DNA of 64,000 nt from Mantis religiosa (GCA_030765055.1 CM060950.1:462733689-462797688); one strand, 5' to 3'; numbered from the stretch's first letter, positions 47,605 through 58,723 are shown. The notes: generated by a model not told the origin, from the sequence alone. Numbers and translations are program-made.

Positions 47605-47725
47605 AGACCTTGAAACGGTATTTTAGGGCTGATTATTTCTAATGAATTTGGGCCTCAGAGGGAAAAAATAATTATTGATTTTGTACAATTTTTTATGTGA
47701 TTTGTTTATTGAACATTATGTGTGT
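47605..47725 (+). repeat. dispersed repeat, inverted copy at 9005-9150
   Basis: Shares the 'acggtattttagggctgatt' and 'atgaatttgggcctcag' blocks with the copy near 9 kb. Unknown family. Confidence 0.65.
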
Positions 47726-47796
47726 TGGAACGTATATGTGATGGATGAGTAAGAATATCTGAAAAGCGTTTGAAAAACGAAAGAATATAAATATAT

Positions 47797-48045
47797 ATGG
47801 TAGGCAACGCAGACTTTCAGTGCAATGAAATAGCTGGTTGTCAAGGGAAACAGTGAGAAAACTCAATAGTTCATAGAGGGGATGTGATTAGTAGAAGTCT
47901 GGATACTGTAGACACAAGATATCTACATAGATATGTGAAACAGGATTTGACATTTTTCTTTTGCATTGAGATTCGGAACTTTACGGACGTTTGTGATATC
48001 CCTACAAGCTTGCAGAACCATTGTATTTTGTAAAAGCATCTTTCA
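47797..48045 (-). repeat. dispersed repeat, inverted copy of 335-590
   Basis: Begins with 'ggtaggcaacgcag' and ends at 'gtaaaagcatctttc', where a SINE starts. See the entry at 335-590 for the matching blocks. Confidence 0.65.
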
Positions 48046-48493
48046 ATGGAAATTAATCGTTTCTTCATACTGGCCGCATATAGGCTAAGGTTTTTGATAG
48101 ATAGAGTCAACATCAAAAATTCAGTGTCATGGCCGGCATTTGAACCACGGATCTCGTGGTTTCCGTCCAGTCGCTCTAACCCATTGAGCTACCATGGTCA
48201 ACGTGCCGTCCTGATACTAAATTCTCCATTTGACTCGTATATTTCCCCGGTAAATCACTAGGGACTCTCGATTAGAGATACACCGCTTGTGGCGCCCTAC
48301 TATCGTAAGCACTACAGCTAATGTGAAGAAATTATTAATTTTCACAATTAACTAAACTAATAAGAGTTTAATGATGAAGCTTGGTACTCAGGTACTTACG
48401 ATAGTAAGTCGCCACAAATGGTGTATCTCGGATGCAAGAGACCCTAGTAATTTAACGGGGAAATATACGAGTCAAATGGAGAATTTAATGCCA
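48046..48493. repeat. tRNA-related SINE (family B), inverted pair
   Basis: 48046-48310 is a minus-strand unit with the tRNA-like head (48120-48200, including GAACCACGGATCTCGTGGTTT), and 48330-48493 is a plus-strand partial unit (ACGATAGTAAGTCGCCACAA then GGTGTATCTCGGATGCAAGA). The two units are head to head. The right unit ends where the G3 Gypsy fragment begins. Confidence 0.75.
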
Positions 48494-49023
48494 ATTCGAC
48501 ACAGTGGCAAAGCACAGCAGGTGGTCACCAGAAGAATAGGCCGCACAGCTATAGCCAGCCTCCAGGGACGAGCCGCAGAGGTCCTGAATGAAATCCAGAT
48601 AGCGGTGGCGCCCAAAGACATCTCGGAGGCCCTGGAAAATCGCTTCAGAAACCAGCACTTAGCCCCAGCCTACCGCAGTCAACTGAAGTCAAGGACGCAG
48701 CAGCCAGGGGAGATGCTGCAGAAGTTCGCCCTTGCAATTGAACAACTGAAGCTGTCTGCACCTTCTTCGACGGGGTACGTGACCGCCTAATGCCTGGCGA
48801 CTACAAGACCATCCATGAGGCGATAATGGCCGCATTTAGGATGGAGGCGGTCAAAGTGACGGCTACCCCGTCTTCGAGAATAAGGTGTATCCACTACAAT
48901 GGAGACCGAAGACCAGCCGAAGGACGCCAGCAAGGAAAAATTGACATATGTTGGAGGTGTGGCTAGACGGGGCACCTGGAGAGAGACTGCCCAATCCAGC
49001 AAGAGCAGCCCGAAAACGAGTGA
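48494..49023 (+). pseudogene. G3 gag, C-terminal part with zinc knuckle
   Basis: Begins in the capsid region and reads ASLQGRAAEVLNEIQ, DISEALENRFRNQHLAPAYR and QPGEMLQKFALAIEQLKL. Near the end, in the next frame, ICWRCG-stop-TGHLERDC forms the expected C-x2-C-x4-H-x4-C knuckle (about 48946-48992), followed by ENE and a TGA. Pol continues in the -1 frame, the usual Gypsy gag-pol arrangement. Confidence 0.75.
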
Positions 49024-49697
49024 GGGTCGACGTGGTAAGAGGCACGAAGGTGCCGTCATCACAATCCCTTCGATTGACACTGCATGGCGTCAGCCGACGT
49101 ATGGATGATGGTCTCATGGCGGACAGTTGGGTGAGAGGAAAGCCATGCCGCGCGCTTGTGGACACCGGGGCAGCCGTGACCATCATCAGACCTGACGTGG
49201 CCAAGGGCCTGCCGACGAGGAAGCCGAGCCGACCATACCATTTAATGACGGCATCGTGCGACACCTTGCCTGTGGAGAAGGAGGCCCTACTGAAGTTGAC
49301 ATTGGGACAGAGTACCGTGCGTCTGTGGGTGTTTGTTTCGAAGGTGGCTGAGGAAGTGATACTGAGATTGGATGCCTTCAGGAGCCAGGAGGCGACGGTC
49401 GACGTCGGCAGGAAGGGCCAGCGGCTTAATGGAGAAGAAGTGATACTTAGGCAACCCGAAGAGCACCTTGGAGTGTGCAGGGTCATCTTGAAGGAAGACA
49501 TGGTGGTTCCCGCGAGAAGCGAGGTGGTGGTGTCGGTGCGACTACAAGACCAGCGAACGAAGAACATGATGCAGGACCAGAAGACGCCTGTTCACAGACT
49601 CTGTGTACTCAGGACATTATTGCCGTGGCGAGAGGAAGTGCCAGTGATACGGCTCAACCTGGCAGACACCGATCACAGGATCCAGGCCGGAACGTAG
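48948..49697 (+). pseudogene. G3 protease and linker
   Basis: A 249-codon frame in -1 phase relative to gag: GVSRRMDDGLMADSWVRGKP, RALVDTGAAVTIIRPDVAKG (aspartic protease with DTG intact), VSKVAEEVILRLDAFRSQE, ATVDVGRKGQRLNGEEVI, VVVSVRLQDQRTKNMMQDQ. The frame ends at a TAG inside the linker. Confidence 0.8.
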
Positions 49698-50603
49698 CTG
49701 GAGACGTGCGAGTCCGTGGTCAGCGTAACCGCAATCGACAAGACAAAGGAGCCGGTGCCGACACAACCCCTGGGGCCCCGGCTGGAAGGTTTACTGGAGA
49801 GTCTGGCCAATCACTTGACCACAGAACAGCTGGAGAGAGTTCGACAACTGCTTAGGTGATACCAGCGCGTCTTCAGCCAAGGCGACAGCGACTTAGGCCG
49901 CACGGATCGTGTGCTCCACCACATCGACACTGGAGACGCCCGGCCTATTCGGCAACCACCTAGACGCGTTCTGCTGGCGAAACAAGCAGCGGTACAGGAT
50001 ATGGTAGATGACATAAAATCCAGGGGAGTGATTGAAGAGTCTGACAGCTCTTGGTGTTTCCCTGTAGTTCTGGTGACAAGAAGAACGGCGAGCTACTCTT
50101 CTGTGTGGACCACAGAAAGCTGCGCGCTGTCACCCGGAAGGACTGTTTCCCCTTACCCTGGATTGACCATGCCCTGGACACGCTAGCTGGTGCACAGTGG
50201 TTCTCGACCCTGGACCTGAAGTCGGGTTACTAGCAGGTGGCTCTAGATTTAATAGATAAGGAGAAAACTGCATCATCCACAGGCCAAGGGCTTTGAAGTT
50301 CACAGTTATGCCCTTTGGCCTCTGCAATTCACCAGCCACATTTCAACGCCTCATGAAACCAGTAATGAGAAGACTGACATAAGACGCATGCCTGCTATAC
50401 CTGGACGACATCATGGTCGCAAGACGTTCCAAGACCATCTCGACAACCTAAGCAAGATGTTACAGAGTCTGCAGGCAACCAACTTGAAGCTGAACGCGAA
50501 GAAGTGCCAGCTCTTCCGCAAGGGAGTTAACTACTTGGGCCACATAGTCTCACCAACCGGGGTGGCCACAGACGCGGAGAAAACCCAGGCTGTGAGAGAT
50601 TAG
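49698..50603 (+). pseudogene. G3 reverse transcriptase
   Basis: Broken into several frames: VLHHIDTGDARPIRQPPRRV, AAVQDMVDDIKSRGVIEESD, NGELLFCVDHRKLRAVTRKD, WFSTLDLKSGY (then TAG), MPFGLCNSPATFQRL, CLLYLDDIMV and TNLKLNAKKCQLFRKGVNYL. YLDD is intact, but at least four stops or shifts interrupt the domain. Confidence 0.8.
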
Positions 50604-51306
50604 CCTCGCCCAAAGAATAAGCGAGAGTTACGCAGTTTCCTGGGGTTCTGCAGTTATCACCGGCGCTTCATAAAGGGGTTCTCCAACATCACCAAACTCC
50701 TTACCCACCTGACAGAGGAACACCGACCCTATGTGTGGACGGATGACGCTGAAGACGCTTTCCAGCACCTGAAGACCCTCTGCAGCGCTCCAATTTTGGG
50801 ATTGGCACAACAAGGCGGCGCTTTCATTATGGATGCCAACGCCAGCGACCATTTCATTGGAGGCCTCCTATCGCAAGTTCAGGACGGCCACGCGCGGGTA
50901 GTAGCCTACTACAGCAAGACGCTAACCAAGTCAGAGAAGAACTACTGCGTCACCCGGAGAGCATTACTGGTGGCAGTACAGATCGTGCAGCACTTCCACA
51001 AATAGCTGTACGGCAGCCATTCCGCCTGAGGACTGACCATTCCGCCCTAACCTGGTTATTGACCTTTAAGAACCTGGAAGGCCAGACAGCACGTTGGGTC
51101 CAGAGGCTGCAGGAGTACGACTTCACCTCTGAACATCTTAGAGGGAAGATCCACGGTAACACATACGCCATGTCCCGAAGACCCTGCCCAGAGGAATGCG
51201 GCCAATGCACAAGAGTGGAAGAGAAGGAGCGTGCCGCAGCAGTCCGAGTAGTCACGGCAGTGCCTGCGAATGGCTGGGATAGCGCAGGCCTGACGAGGGA
51301 GCAGCT
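50604..51306 (+). pseudogene. G3 RNase H and spacer
   Basis: Reads HRPYVWTDDAEDAFQHLK, AFIMDANASDHFIGGLLSQ (first acid region, with TDAS changed to DANAS), KNYCVTRRALLVAVQIVQHF, then after a TAG WLLTFKNLEGQTARWVQRL and NTYAMSRRPCPEECGQCTR. Stops at about 50602 and 51003. Confidence 0.75.
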
Positions 51307-51752
51307 GTGGACGCAGAATTGGGGCCAGTCTTGAGAGAAGTGGAGGCAGGGACGAGACCGACTTGGGAGGACATCGCACCGAGAAGCGCTACCTACAAGC
51401 CGTACTGGGCCGAATGGGACCCACTGAAGAGAAGAGATGGCGTGCTGTTCCGGTTATGGGAATCGCCAGAGGGGAAGATGCAGAGGGAGCAATTGGTACT
51501 TCCCCAAAGTAAGGTCCCGGAAGTCTTGGAGAAAGTGCACGCCGGTACTTCAGGAGGACACCTGAGGGCAAACCGAACAATCGAAAAACTTCAACAGTCG
51601 TGCCAAGGACCGTACCGGGTGGTGAAGAGGATTAACGACGTGGTGTACCACATGCAGAAGATGTCCCGACGGAAGATGTTGGTGGTACACCTGGATAGTC
51701 TGACCCGCTACGATGGAGCTGTTCGGGACGACCAGCCTTTAGGAGGGAGCAG
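51307..51752 (+). pseudogene. G3 integrase with deleted core
   Basis: 171-codon frame: WEDIAPRSATYKPYWAEWD (spacer), EQLVLPQSKVPEVLEKVHAG and TSGGHLRANRTIEKLQQS (first half of the HHCC module), then directly CQGPYRVVKRINDVVYHMQK and LVVHLDSLTRYDGAVRDDQP (C-terminal module). The Cys pair of the zinc module and the whole DDE core are missing; the junction is at about 51598. The polypurine tract precedes 51753. Confidence 0.85.
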
Positions 51753-52292
51753 TTTCACGGCAACAGGCATAAAAGTTTCGACACAAATAAGAAAACAGTT
51801 GGTGGATAAAGTTTCATGGTAATAATGAGCCTTGCTAAGCAGTTAATGATATCGCGGCTATTGCAAACAAGCACCGGTGAGCAAAGATAGCTGAGGTGGA
51901 GGACTTGCTGGCATAGATTAAGTTGCGCTTCTGGAATGTGATAGAATATTTAGTTTCCTTATTCTTCCGGAAATTTCTGGACTGAGAGAGATTGTTCGGG
52001 TTCTGGCTTATTTTAGAATAATCTAGAATTACGAATTAGATACTTAAGGACGCGACGGCTCGCAAAGTGAGTAGTTGTAAACAGAATGACTAAGCAGAGT
52101 TGTAGTTGTGTAACAAGAGTGTTGTTGTAACGAGAGCTGATGTTACTGTCATCGACGTTGTTGCTGTAGCTTGTGTTTTATTGGTGATATAATGTTGTTA
52201 CGTGAAATTGAACAGTGTATTTCGACGGAAATAAAGAATATTTGGAATTTCGACAAATTTGACTTTTTATTCTACGAACGCAGAAAGTCACA
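51753..52292 (+). repeat. G3 3' LTR
   Basis: 540 bp, starting TTTCACGGC after the polypurine tract (GGAGGGAGCAG) and ending GAAAGTCACA. Contains an AATAAAG polyadenylation signal. The first 80 bases differ from the other LTRs of the family. Confidence 0.8.
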
Positions 52293-52364
52293 ATATAAAG
52301 AAAGAACATAGAGAAACATAAAAGAAAAGTTCAGGATAGCCAACATAACTCCAATCTTTGGTGG

Positions 52365-52885
52365 CTTTATTAACCACACTTGTATCAGACGCAAATGGCA
52401 TGAAATATGACATTATTATGTTGGTAGTATTTTAGCCTATCTGCTGTAAGATATTCTCACACGCACTTTATTGCTGTTAGAGTTTCTTCAATTGCTGGTT
52501 TCAATGTTATGACTACAACCATTCCTTTATTAGTTATGGCATCCACAAATTCCATATACAGCAACAATCTATTCCAAATGAAATTAACATTGATTTCATA
52601 TCTGCAAGTTATTGAACATGACTGAAATCTCCAATGAAGTTCAGTGAAGTTCAGCTTCAATATTGGATCATTCACTTGATTCTTGTATCTGAAAATAAAA
52701 TCAATTTAATGCAATGCCATTAAGCTTTTATTTTTTCGTGAATGGTTTTCACAGCAATCCATTGAATAACGTATTATAGCATATTAAAGTGCAATAGCTA
52801 TTGACAGTAGACCTCAAGTAATAATGACAATTTAAAACTCAAATATATGATTATTCTCATTTCTCTGTACCTGCAGTAAGTAGCA
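52365..52885 (-). repeat. two-copy repeat, inverted copy of 12398-12920
   Basis: See the entry at 12398-12920. In this copy a minus-strand frame stays open for 72 codons (52457-52675) and reads FTELHWRFQSC, YEINVNFIWNRLLLYMEFV, DAITNKGMVVVITLKPAIEE. The reading is protein-like, but no family is recognised. Confidence 0.65.
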
Positions 52886-53224
52886 CAGATTAGGCGATGA
52901 TGTATTCTCCTTCTACCACAGCAACATAGAACAAGCTTGCTTCTTCCACAATGAAATTTTCAAGATGGTCAAATCACAGAGTATCAAACCACTACAAACG
53001 TAAAAGTTGTCGCATAACTTGAATCAGCCAGTCGCCTTCGAAATCCAGTACGCCAGCGGCTCTATTTTCGGGTGGCACTCTAAAATCTCTCGTTGCCATT
53101 TCTCCTACCTTGGCTTCACCCCTATGATAAATGGGCTTCGTAAAATTAAAAGTGTTTGTACACCCCTTACAGCGCTCCGCGGCACTAACCAAAAATGGGA
53201 CAGGTGACAATATGTATGAAGGTA
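52886..53224. other. no gene recognised
   Basis: Contains overlapping short frames on both strands at 52992-53210, with no domain assignment. Confidence 0.4.
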
Positions 53225-53395
53225 GAATTCAGGATGTCATGATATTAATTTTCGGTATTTTGCTACATGCTAACTTATTTACCAATATGTCTTTGTGAAA
53301 ATCTATTCCCTTCCTTCCTGCTGATTGGCCCTCACAGGCCTTTCAAATCTTGCGAATTTTACAAATTGATGAAGCTTCCATTCAGATTTAATTTT
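53225..53395 (-). repeat. two-copy repeat, inverted copy of 16034-16165
   Basis: The minus strand matches 16034-16165 through HQFVKFAR and the GGAAGGAAGGGAAT block, and extends to the 'gttagcatgtagc' block at the other end. Confidence 0.5.
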
Positions 53396-54944
53396 GTTAA
53401 TACCATTAACACTTTTAATAACATTTTAAATATAATATAATAGAATAGTATATAAATAATAAATATATAATAAAATATATAATACTATAAAAATGTTAAT
53501 ATCATTAAAAATTTAAATTATAATTTCTAACTTTAAAATTTCGTTCAGAGAGCACAGGTTAGCCAACGTAGTGTCCTATTTACATCTTAAATTGAGCTCA
53601 AGTAAGGTACAAAATAGGCCAATAATATTATAGAAACTGCTTCATATGCAGTAAAATAATACAATGAATCTTAAATCTTCAACTAAATAAAGTTAATTTT
53701 TATATTATTTAGTATGCAACACAGCTGCCAAAATAGTTGTATTGGGGATATTGAATATTGTTCGCTCCCGGTTGTTAGTGCCATCTAACGTGTGCAATTA
53801 AACAGAATGAGTACATGCAGCGCTCAAAATATACTCATTCTGCGACTGAGCATTGCCAGAAGTGGGTGTTCTGTGACTTGGCTGCGTAGACTACATTGTT
53901 GTGCTATACCATCAACAGTTTTCTGTAAGTAGTTTTCTATTCTCTACCTAGCAGGAGAGGAATTTGTACAAATATTTAGGCGTTAAGATTATTTTCGGCA
54001 TTTTATACTTCATCACGAGTGTTTCTAGGCTGATTTCTGAAACGAATGTTTGGAACACATATACATTGGAGTTAGGCATAGTTGCATTATCATAACTTTC
54101 TATTTCTTATGAATGTTAGTATAATAAGTTCTATTTCTGTACCATAAGGACCCCCCAGAATGAAGATATGTCGACGGATATTATTGTCTATCACGCAGAT
54201 TGTCTTTTGATATTCTATTTAATACATCTTAACTCGCATTCTGAATCTGAATAACCTTGCATATTTCCTTTGAATTTAAAAACAAGAAGCAAGCCTGTCG
54301 TGCATTGTTGAAAGCATTGTTGCCTGACGCTTAAACAAGGAACCTCGAGCATAATCGTTATTGCTGCAACGTATTATTGATTGTGTAATATACAGACTTA
54401 TTAAGTTAATGGTAATGGGTAAAACAGAATAATCTTTAGAAATTTCTAGGTTGAAAAACGGAGGAAACCGTTTTACTAGAGTAACATATCTGATTTGTAA
54501 GTTACATTTACTCCGCGTCTCTTATCACCAAATCGCAGCGCCATAAACAAATGATGTAAGAAGAATGGCCATATTGAGCAGTTTAATCACTGCCACGAGC
54601 AGTCTGAAGAACGTGAGGTTGAATCCCAACCAGGTTTAGTCGCAGGTTTAGGTCCTAGTCACAGAAAAAGCTCATTTGCGGGAATGAAGTCAAAAAGCAG
54701 CGATTATAAAAGAAATAATGAACATGGTTAAATTTGGTTCTGACGTAATCACAGCTAGTTAAGGAAATTATCATTATATCTGACTTTGTTATGTTATTAC
54801 AATATTTTATAGTTCTTAGTTGTATTGCATTGTCGCCGATCGCAATGTTGGCTGGAGCCGATACAAAGCCGAAGCTATGCGTGGCGCACAGCGCTATACC
54901 AACAACACCAATACTCAGAGAGACCATAATACAGATTCCAAGAT
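53396..54944. other. no gene recognised
   Basis: AT-rich, with a near pure-AT stretch at about 53400-53520. Only short frames. The sequence around 53750-53900 is less AT-rich but has no recognised feature. Confidence 0.5.
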
Positions 54945-55130
54945 GGCGTCCGTCGAAGCTCAGCGACTATGGTTACGCAAAATAGGAAACTATACACATT
55001 GGACATAATATAATCCATCTTAAGAAGCAGCAAGATAACTCCTAAGCATTTATCACTTTATATTTTCAACCAAAACGTCTAATAACATAAGCAAAGAGTA
55101 GCATGAGAAATCATAAACGTTTATCACATA
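54945..55130 (+). repeat. dispersed repeat, copy of 28641-28810
   Basis: Same-orientation match with the copies at 28641-28810 and 29705-29815. It ends about 45 bases before the Gypsy G4 fragment. Confidence 0.65.
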
Positions 55131-55175
55131 TAGTAGCACGATCACTACTAATATGCATTTTCCACCTTGGATTTC

Positions 55176-56215
55176 CAATCAACTGTTCTCTCTGCGTCTT
55201 CCCATCAGGTGATTCTCATACCCGGAACAGCACGCCTTCTTTGATTTTCAATGAGTCCCACTGGGCTCAGTACGCTTATATGTGGCGCTCCTCGGTGCGA
55301 TATCTCCCCAGGTTGGTCTTGTCCTTGCCCCCACTTCTCTCAAGAGTGGCCCCAATTCTACGTCTGCCAGCTGCTCCCTCCTCAGGCTTGCGCTATCCCA
55401 GCCGTCTACAGGTACTGCCATGACTACTCTAACAGCTGCGACACGCTCCTTCTCTTCCACTGTTGTGCATTGACCACACTCTTCTGGGCAGGGTCTTTGG
55501 GACATGGCGTCTGAGTTGCCGTGGCTCTTCGCTCTACGATGTTCAGAGGTGAAATCGTACATTGGCAGCCTCTGAACCCAATGTTCTCTCTGGCCTTCCA
55601 GGATCCTAAAGCTCAATAGCCAGGTGAGGGTGCTGTGGTCAGTCTTCAGGTGGAATAGCTGACTATTCAGATACTTGTGGAAGTGCTCCAATGTGTTTAC
55701 CACCGCCAGTAATTCTCACCAGGTGATGCAGTAGTTTTTCTCTACTTTAGACAGCATCTTGCTGTAGTAAGCTATCAGTCGTTTGAATCCATCCTGGATT
55801 TGGGATAGGAGGCCTCCAATGCAATGGTCGCTGGCGTCAGTATCCACAATGAAGGCACCGCCTGGTTGTGGGAATCCAAAGATAGGAGCACTGCACAGTC
55901 TTCTTCAGCTGCTGGAAAGTGCCTTTGGTGTCCTCTGTCCACACATAAGGCCAGTGTTCTTCTGTCATGTGGGTGAGGGGCTTGGCGATGTTGGAGAAGC
56001 CCTTTATGAAGCGGCGGTAGTAACTGCACAGCACCATGAAACTGCGCAGTTCTCACCTATCCTTTGGTCGAGGCCATTTTCTTAAGGCCTGTGTCTTCTC
56101 CAGGTCTGTGGCCACTATGCTTGGTGAGAATGTGGGGCCCAAGTAGTTGATTTCCTTGCGGAAGAGCTGGCACTTGTGTTCAGCTTGAGGTAGGTCGCCT
56201 GCAGTCTCTAGCACC
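55176..56215 (-). pseudogene. Gypsy pol fragment G4 (RT tail, RNase H, spacer)
   Basis: Minus-strand fragment with no LTR or integrase. Pieces: SFRILEGQREHWVQRLPMYD, KSHGNSDAMSQRPCPEECGQ (RNase H end), ELGPLLREVGARTRPTWGDI (spacer), MTEEHWPYVWTEDTKGTFQQ and HKCQLFRKEINYLGPTF (RT tail). Several frames are needed. The right end is directly joined to a SINE B unit. Confidence 0.85.
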
Positions 56216-56545
56216 TTACTATCAACGGAATACCTTAGCCTATACACGGCTAGTTTGAAGAAATGTTTAATTTCCATCAATTAACTAAAATAATAAGAGT
56301 TAAATGATGAAGTCTGACACTCAAATACTTATGATAGTAAGTTGCCACCAGCGGTGTATCTCGGATGCAAGAGACTCTTGTGGTTTACCGGGGAATATAT
56401 AAGTCAATTGGAGAACTTAATGTCATGATGGCAAATTGGCCATGGTAACTCAATGGGTAAGAGTCACTGGACGGAAACCAGGAGATCTGTGGTTCAAATC
56501 CCGGCCATGGGATTGAATTTTTCATGTTGACTCTGTCAATCTAAT
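56216..56545 (+). repeat. tRNA-related SINE (family B), full unit
   Basis: Starts with a partial copy of the unit's tail (56220-56290), then a full unit. The tRNA-like head at 56439-56511 is 73 bases: GCCATGG and CCATGGG pair as an acceptor stem, AACTCAATGGGTAAGAG is A-box-like, and GTGGTTCAAATCC is B-box-like. The T-stem pairs poorly, so this is a SINE, not a working tRNA gene. Confidence 0.75.
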
Positions 56546-56759
56546 TATATATGTTTTATTATTTCATTTATTTATTATTTTACTCCTTATCTAGTTTGAC
56601 AATTGCTTTATCTCTTGATTGTTTAGGACTAGTTCTAACAAGGACTTTTTTTGCACACTAAAACTTTTTGAGAAGTATGAGCTATATCAATTAATACTGC
56701 TCTTCTCAGAATTTTAAGTGTACTATATTTCTTATACATTGCAAAGCATGCATTATGTT
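56546..56759. other. no gene recognised
   Basis: AT-rich spacer between two SINE copies. Confidence 0.45.
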
Positions 56760-56945
56760 TAGGATAGATAGAGTCAAAGTGAAAAATTCAATACAATGGA
56801 TCTCCTTGTTTCCGTCCAGTCCCTCTTACCCATAGATGGAAACCAGGGGATCTGTGGTTCAGATCCCAGCCGCGGCATTGAATTTTTCAGTTTAACTCTA
56901 TCTATCCAAAACCTTAGCCTATACATGGCTAGTGTGAAGGAACAA
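56760..56945. repeat. tRNA-related SINE (family B), head-to-head palindrome
   Basis: The minus-strand half (56763-56832) and plus-strand half (56833-56920) pair over much of their length (GATAGAGTCAAAGTGAAAAA with its mirror at 56880-56915). The tRNA-like head lies at the centre. Confidence 0.65.
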
Positions 56946-57119
56946 TTAATTTTCACCAATTAGCTCAAATATGCAGTATGTAGTTTGCTTGTACTCAATT
57001 CTTAGATGTGAAAATGTAGTTTTAAAAAACATTATAGAATTTTGGGAGTAGCAAGTATACTAGAACCAAATTTCTCTCAGAGTCTGCTTAAATAACCTTA
57101 TATTTTGTCTCTTACAGGA

Positions 57120-57319
57120 AGAAAATGATGGCTGAATGGGAAGCTAAGTGGTTCTCATTTTTGTGACACAATTTTCATAGTAATTGGACTACTGATCTTC
57201 ATGCATTGTTGCAAGGAGACGAGTTAGTAGATGTAACCCTTGCAGCAGATGGCCAGTTCATTCGTGCACATAAAATTGTGCTCTCTGTTTGTAGTCCATA
57301 TTTTAAGGAACTTTTCAAG
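57120..57319 (+). pseudogene. BTB/POZ exon with in-frame stop
   Basis: Follows a good splice acceptor (TTTTGTCTCTTACAG) and ends at a clear donor (TTCAAG/GTAAGG). From ATG 57125 the frame reads MMAEWEAKW, then a TGA at 57164-57166, then HNFHSNWTTDLHALLQGDEL, VDVTLAADGQFIRAHKIVLS and VCSPYFKELFK. This is the N-terminal half of a BTB/POZ domain of the insect ttk/lola/mod(mdg4) group: 'LVDVTLAADGQ', 'AHKIVLSVCSPYF'. The expected xFCLRWNNFHSN start is replaced by WFSFL-stop-HNFHSN, so the stop sits at the otherwise invariant Trp, with other substitutions around it. Either a decayed BTB exon or an unused duplicate; a single sequencing error would not explain the neighbouring changes. Confidence 0.75.
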
Positions 57320-57690
57320 GTAAGGAACATCACTGAAAGGAGCTCTCCCTTTTTTTGTTTATCTGTCATCTGTATTCTTTATTCAAGTCAATATTTTCCT
57401 TTTCCAGAATAGCACACATTTTATAATGCAATTTCATTTTGTAAATCACTGTTTTAGCTTGTTTACTGTAAAGCATTGTTCAGATATACTTCTAACAAGT
57501 TTGCCGCTGCAATTTTAAAACACTAATGATAATTAAATAATGTAAAGCATCTTCAAAAGGAGTCAAATTGGTTAATTTTTTATTTTCTCCAAATTCATAT
57601 TTTGCTTACCTATGAATATTTCAGATCATCCCTTAATTTTGCTATAACTTTGCTAGTAGTATGCTAATTGTAAATTAGCAATTAATTAAT
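57320..57690. other. intron-like sequence
   Basis: AT-rich sequence after the BTB splice donor; no second BTB exon was recognised. Confidence 0.45.
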
Positions 57691-57790
57691 TGAGCTGCTC
57701 AAGGTTCCATACTAGGTCCTATCTTATTCCTGCTCTTCTCAATAACTTCAGCCTGAATAACTCTGATGTTAAATCCCTCCTCTTTTTTTG
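57691..57790 (+). pseudogene. short LINE reverse-transcriptase fragment
   Basis: Reads AAQGSILGPILFLLF, then in the next frame NNFSLNNSDVKSLLFF. This is the 'PQGSxLGPxLF' motif B region and the sequence leading to YADD. Only about 100 bases survive. Confidence 0.6.
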
Positions 57791-57859
57791 AGCGTCCTTG
57801 TGAGAGCAGGTTTCATAAAATCAATGCACCAAGTATCTGATAAAATCGCTAACCACTCT

Positions 57860-58290
57860 ATAAGGTGCGTTCAAGTTATAACACCTCCTAGTTTCTTTAC
57901 AGGACTGGTGCCAGATAGGAACTTGTTGTTTTTTTTCTAAATATACATGGACTCTTTGTGAATGTGTGACAGAGATAGCAGCACTGTACAGTGCATAGAA
58001 TTATAGTGGCAGTGACGGGAGTTAGGACTGTTTTTGATACTTAAAATGGTGACGTTTTCATTACAAGAAAGGCGTATAATTACTTGTTTTCTTCATTTTT
58101 ATGGTGTGACAGTTAAGTGAGGCATGTGGTGATGGTACCATGGATGTATCTAATGTACGTTGCTGGGTGTAACAGTTCAATGAAGACAGAACATTGTGTG
58201 ACAACAAACCAAGTCAGTTAAGTGAGGTATGTGGTAATGGTACCATGGATGTATCTAATGTACGTTCCTGGATTGTATTACGAAATGCGG
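57860..58290 (+). pseudogene. mariner-type N-terminal fragment with internal duplication
   Basis: Begins with a mariner-terminus-like TAAGGTGCGTTCAAGTTATA, then MVTFSLQERRIITCFLHFYG, GDGTMDVSNVR and VQFNEDRTLCDNKPSQ in mixed frames. These resemble the Mos1-type HTH region. The block AGTTAAGTGAGG...TGTACGTT occurs twice (58111 and 58216, 105 bases apart). No DDE domain remains. Confidence 0.5.
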
Positions 58291-58399
58291 TGTCGTAGCA
58301 GTACATCGGCCAATCACAAAATTAATAGAGGAGTAACGATAGTTAAGGACAATCAATAATCTTTAGAGGGGAGATATGTTCTTCAGTCTTGTTTCATGA

Positions 58400-58723
58400 C
58401 ACACTGGAGGCATCCTGGTATTGTTGATGTTTGCAGTATCAGAACTGTACCTGCAGTACCCTGCCCAAATATTTTTATGTCATATTGGAAACTTATCAGT
58501 ATTGTTGATGTCTGCAGTATCAGAACTGTACCTGCAGTATCCCGCCCACATATTTGCATGTCACACTGGAAGTGTCTTGGTATTGTTGATGTTTGCATTA
58601 TCGGAACTGTACCTGCAGTACCCCAACCTCACATTTGTACCCCACACTGGAAGCATCTCGGTATTGTTGATGTTTGTGTTATAGGAACTGTACCTGCAGT
58701 ACGCCGCTCACTTGTGACATATC
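58400..58723 (+). repeat. 81-bp tandem repeat, four units
   Basis: The word TTGTTGATGT recurs at 58421, 58502, 58583 and 58664, exactly 81 bases apart each time. Each unit also carries GAACTGTACCTGCAGTA. Because 81 is 27 codons, two plus-strand frames and one minus-strand frame stay open through the array, giving a repeated IVDVCSIRTVPAVP-like peptide; this is a by-product of the period. A single unit lies at 7555. Confidence 0.85.

Larger units (their letters stand above)
48494..52292 (+). mobile_element. Gypsy retrotransposon G3, 5'-truncated
   Basis: Plus-strand copy of the same Gypsy family that starts inside gag (no 5' LTR) and ends with a complete 3' LTR followed by ATAT (52293-52296). 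Gag, protease, RT and RNase H are all broken by stops, and the integrase core is deleted at a different position from G1. Confidence 0.85.

Noticed and set aside
52992..53210. 72-codon minus-strand ORF, plus overlapping 66-codon plus-strand ORF
   Set aside because: Reads protein-like in places, but no family, start or splice context was found; both frames overlap on opposite strands.
58400..58723. CRISPR-like array
   Set aside because: Contiguous 81-base tandem units, no conserved-repeat/variable-spacer pattern, eukaryotic context.
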